A stretch of DNA of 64,000 bases from CAWBCI01 sp963787195. GTDB lineage: Bacteria > Bacteroidota > Bacteroidia > Bacteroidales > JAGOPY01. A program made the translations under genes and the position numbers. The notes below the pieces were generated by a model that did no database searches, had not been told where the DNA came from, and saw only the letters and a program-made list of their open reading frames with translations. The stretch's first letter is position 1. Each line of letters starts with the position of its first letter. Of the stretch, positions 61,524 through 64,000 are shown one piece after another. The stretch covers positions 62,001-126,000 of the forward strand of contig CAWBCI010000060.1 in NCBI GenBank assembly GCA_963787195.1, written 5' to 3'.

Positions 61524-63176
61524 TTATTTAAGTTCTAAAGATATTGGATTGAGGCTACGGGTACCGCCATCCGGGCCTTCTGCCTGAATATTTTCAAAAA
61601 AGTATTTCTGACCTTTCCGTCCACTCTGTATCTGGCCAATCATTTCCTCGCTGAAGCGGTTACCGTTGGTACGTTTTTGTATCCAGTCACCACCTATTAC
61701 AGTGGCCATTCTGAATGCTGTAACTTTAAAATAAAGTTCAAATTCAAAATCTTTCATGACCGGGATAATAGCACCAGCAGCAAGGAGGGTATTTTTGTCG
61801 ATCTGGCCCTCAACCTTTCCAGCAATTTGGGCTGTTGGGTCAGGAACTCTTTTAACACGGAATTCAGCTGAACCCATGCGCCTTGTTTCGCCCTGGTATA
61901 AAGCATCCACAGTAACTACTGCTTTATTATCCCCTTTAGGGACTTTTACGATCCAGTCTTTACCACTTGGATCACGTTGCAGAGATCCGGTAGAGATGCC
62001 AGGCCTGAGGTTTGCATCGGGGATACCAGGTACTGAAATTGATACCGGATTATCAACCCCAATATAGAACACATTCATTTTGGTAGCAGCAACGGTCAGC
62101 GAAGGAGGTGCAACCACGTATTCACCGGAGAAAGGATAAGGAACTTTCTCTCCATCGGGGGATAGCACTTCAATCACCCCTGCATATTTCTGAGGTCCTA
62201 CAGCATTTGCCGGGAAGGAAAGTTTAACAATACCATCCTGTCCAGCCACTTTCTGAGCACGATCCTTATTACTCACTGTAATCTGATCAGCACCCTGAAG
62301 GACATATACTTCCGGTGTTTGTTTGGTATCAATAGCTGTCACAAGAACCTCTGCTTCATATTTATCACCCTGTAAAACATAGTTAGTAGTCGGAATTACC
62401 TTAGCTTCAATTCTATCAAATTTAAAGTCTGAAACAGTAATTTCACTGTATAATTCCGATACCACATCAAACTCCGTAGTCTGGACTTCAGCAATAATTT
62501 TATTCAGGATTGTAACGGTGGCTGCCAGAATCGTACGGTAGAAATTATGCATTTCCCAGTTTTGCTTGGCGCCATCAGCATCGTGATAAGGGCCGGCGGT
62601 ATTCAAACCGAACTTTATTCCTTTACGGAAATTAGTATCCACCAGGTTGATCATGGCAGCTTTATATGCTTCGATCTTTTCTTTGAGTACCTTTCCCTGT
62701 CCTTTATTAATGAAATAATTTGTGGACTCGTCATATTTATCTTTTGAAGGCACTTGACTCATATCCAAAATGCGTACATCTACCAATTTTCTTGCATCAT
62801 ACGGACTTGGTCTTTTCTCATCATAATAATACTTCTGATAAACTTCGGTTGTATCCATTCTTTCAGACTGAGCAACAACCTCCAACATATCATGTTCAAT
62901 ATATGCTTTCAATTCATTTGATAGTCTTCTGGCCTCTTCTGCTCTTTCCCAATAACTCTCAACTTTTTTCGGTTTGAGTTGATATTGCTTTTCAAAATCA
63001 ACATAAAGGTCACCCAATTTTTTTTGAAAAACCTCAATCGTATTTTCCATACTTTGGTTTACGACCAGGAAGGCATCCAGCATTGATTTTGAAACGTTCA
63101 GAGCCAACAGGGCAGTTAAGACCAGATACATCATCGCAATCATTTTTTGACGCGGTGTCTCCTTATATCCTGCCAT
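61524..63176 (-). CDS. gldM: Gliding motility/T9SS motor protein GldM
   Basis: This 550-residue inner-membrane protein has one transmembrane helix near the N-terminus (KMIAMMYLVLTALLALNVSK, about 10-29) and a long periplasmic part. GldM spans the periplasm and, with GldL, forms the proton-driven motor of the T9SS. The helical-bundle domain with QSMENTIEVFQKKLG follows, then beta-rich domains (KIEAKVIPTTNYVLQGDKYEAEV-type sequence at about 258-280, and FSGEYVVAPPSLTVAATKMNV near 350-370). The N-terminal MAGYKETPRQKM is strongly conserved. It lies 44 bp after gldL. Confidence 0.95.
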   Translation of the reverse strand: MAGYKETPRQKMIAMMYLVLTALLALNVSKSMLDAFLVVNQSMENTIEVFQKKLGDLYVDFEKQYQLKPKKVESYWERAEEARRLSNELKAYIEHDMLEVVAQSERMDTTEVYQKYYYDEKRPSPYDARKLVDVRILDMSQVPSKDKYDESTNYFINKGQGKVLKEKIEAYKAAMINLVDTNFRKGIKFGLNTAGPYHDADGAKQNWEMHNFYRTILAATVTILNKIIAEVQTTEFDVVSELYSEITVSDFKFDRIEAKVIPTTNYVLQGDKYEAEVLVTAIDTKQTPEVYVLQGADQITVSNKDRAQKVAGQDGIVKLSFPANAVGPQKYAGVIEVLSPDGEKVPYPFSGEYVVAPPSLTVAATKMNVFYIGVDNPVSISVPGIPDANLRPGISTGSLQRDPSGKDWIVKVPKGDNKAVVTVDALYQGETRRMGSAEFRVKRVPDPTAQIAGKVEGQIDKNTLLAAGAIIPVMKDFEFELYFKVTAFRMATVIGGDWIQKRTNGNRFSEEMIGQIQSGRKGQKYFFENIQAEGPDGGTRSLNPISLELK

Positions 63177-63220
63177 TTTTCTTTAATTTAATTTAGTTAA
63201 TATAGGACTGTTTTTGCCAG

Positions 63221-64000
63221 CTATTTGGCTCTGATGTTCATAGCAGAAAGCATTCCGCCATAAATTTCATTAAGTGCAGTGATACGCTGGGTTAGAAGAT
63301 TCATCTGTTCCCGGTAAGTTCCCATCATATCAGAGGATTCTTTTAAGTTCTTGAGCATTTCAGCCATGGTAGCATTCACTTTGGATGAAGCATTAATTTG
63401 CTCATTACTGCTTTGCATCTGCAATTCATAGACCGAATTCAGTGCAGAGAGATTATTTGCAATTTTTTGCAGCTGATCATTATATGACTTCCCGTCAACA
63501 GCGCTAAAGTCGAGCATTTTTGCTGATTTGGAAAGCGTTTCGGCCGACAGAGTATATTGTTGAGCAAGACTGTTAGCCGATTGCATAGCAGTTTTCAGAC
63601 TGCTAGTAAATTCCTTGGTGGCGTTTACATCGCTTTTCATGGTCTCAGAAGCTTCCTTATAAGAAGTCGACAATGAGACAGCGCTATCGGCTGCTGATTT
63701 AAGACTGGTAACATATTGAGAAGAAGCATTTGCGTCCTTCTGAAGGGTTTCAGAAGTGAGAGTATAGGATTTGCTAAGTGTTTCCACTGATTTGGAAGCA
63801 TTCTTCACATTTGCTACAAATTCATTATTAGCAGAAGCAGCATTGGATAAATCCGACATTTTGGAAGTAGTGTCGGATAGCTTTGTAAATCCTTCCCCTA
63901 ATCGCTGTATCAATTGCTGATCAATATTTGCTTTTTTCAGCATATCATCCAGTTCATCCACTGGTTTCTTTTTAGTTTTAGACTGAGAGGAATCGCCATG
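63221..64000 (-). CDS. gldL: Gliding motility/T9SS motor protein GldL, C-terminal part (5' end off the right edge)
   Basis: The frame remains open to the window's last base, so the start and the transmembrane helices are missing. I see about 259 codons: a Lys/Ser-rich linker (SSQSKTKKKP), then VDELDDMLKKANIDQQLIQRLG and a long coiled-coil-like region of repeated ETLSKSYTLTSETLQKDAN-type units to the C-terminus GMLSAMNIRAK. A frame that starts inside the window at a GTG codon (63961) is not the true start. GldL pairs with GldM in the T9SS motor. gldK should lie further right. Confidence 0.9.
   Translation of the reverse strand, partial: HGDSSQSKTKKKPVDELDDMLKKANIDQQLIQRLGEGFTKLSDTTSKMSDLSNAASANNEFVANVKNASKSVETLSKSYTLTSETLQKDANASSQYVTSLKSAADSAVSLSTSYKEASETMKSDVNATKEFTSSLKTAMQSANSLAQQYTLSAETLSKSAKMLDFSAVDGKSYNDQLQKIANNLSALNSVYELQMQSSNEQINASSKVNATMAEMLKNLKESSDMMGTYREQMNLLTQRITALNEIYGGMLSAMNIRAK

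Noticed and set aside
63221..63961. GTG start of gldL at 63961
   Set aside because: The frame stays open to the last base of the window, and the missing N-terminal transmembrane region of GldL must lie beyond it.
1..64000. tRNA, rRNA, integrase, transposase or phage genes
   Set aside because: I looked in all gaps over about 100 bp and found no cloverleaf-like or rRNA-like sequence, and no such protein motifs. A tRNAscan/Infernal run would be decisive.

Overview
The window is chromosomal DNA of an anaerobic or facultative member of the Bacteroidota. Three things point there: gliding/type IX secretion genes (gldF, gldG, gldL, gldM, gldN), a secreted protein with a type IX C-terminal sorting domain, and promoters of the Bacteroidota form TTTG-N19-TAnnTTTG with few Shine-Dalgarno sites. 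I cannot name a species. There is no sign of a prophage, CRISPR array, integrase or transposase, and I see no rRNA or tRNA gene.

Positions 1-9065 (minus strand) form a redox block. It holds a NuoE-like and a NuoF-like subunit, a long third subunit running off the left edge that joins a 2Fe-2S domain, a GltD-type FAD/NAD(P) module, ferredoxin clusters and a NuoG/formate-dehydrogenase-like domain, then NfnB, NfnA and a cysteine-rich zinc-ribbon protein. Together these would move electrons among NADH, NADPH and ferredoxin. NfnB carries an N-terminal zinc-ribbon extension that is a third copy of the unit found twice in the neighbouring protein.

Positions 9066-18360 are accessory in character: a 1.6 kb repeat-rich gene-free stretch, a large secreted Ig-repeat protein, a chimeric PEP/pyruvate-binding protein with receiver-like domains, and low-complexity repeats on both sides of it. 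gdhA follows.

Positions 19801-24494 hold gldF-gldG-DUF4340 and an S-adenosylmethionine hydrolase-family gene. Positions 24527-34533 are mostly housekeeping on both strands (phoH, purC, a nucleoside phosphorylase, cinA, rpmB) plus a TonB-dependent receptor pair and superoxide dismutase. Positions 34537-41242 hold rocD, a phospholipase D-family protein, yicC-gmk-nadD and a lipoprotein.

Positions 41254-49747 (minus strand) hold an ArsR-type regulator, adenine deaminase, rlmN and a compact five-gene mevalonate operon (fni, HMG-CoA reductase, a GYDIA-type GHMP kinase, mvaD, mevalonate kinase) with overlapping genes. Positions 49824-60479 hold groES-groEL, secG, a TPR-like gene, lptE, a sigma-54 activator, pheT and recG. 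Positions 60596-64000 hold gldN, gldM and the 3' part of gldL, which form the type IX secretion motor together with gldK (expected beyond the right edge).

The most unusual items are the zinc-ribbon/NfnB domain sharing, the apparently inactive molybdopterin domain in the fused oxidoreductase subunit, the receiver/PEP-binding chimera, a two-copy structured intergenic element of about 176 bp, and the way repeats begin at the stop codons of three separate genes.
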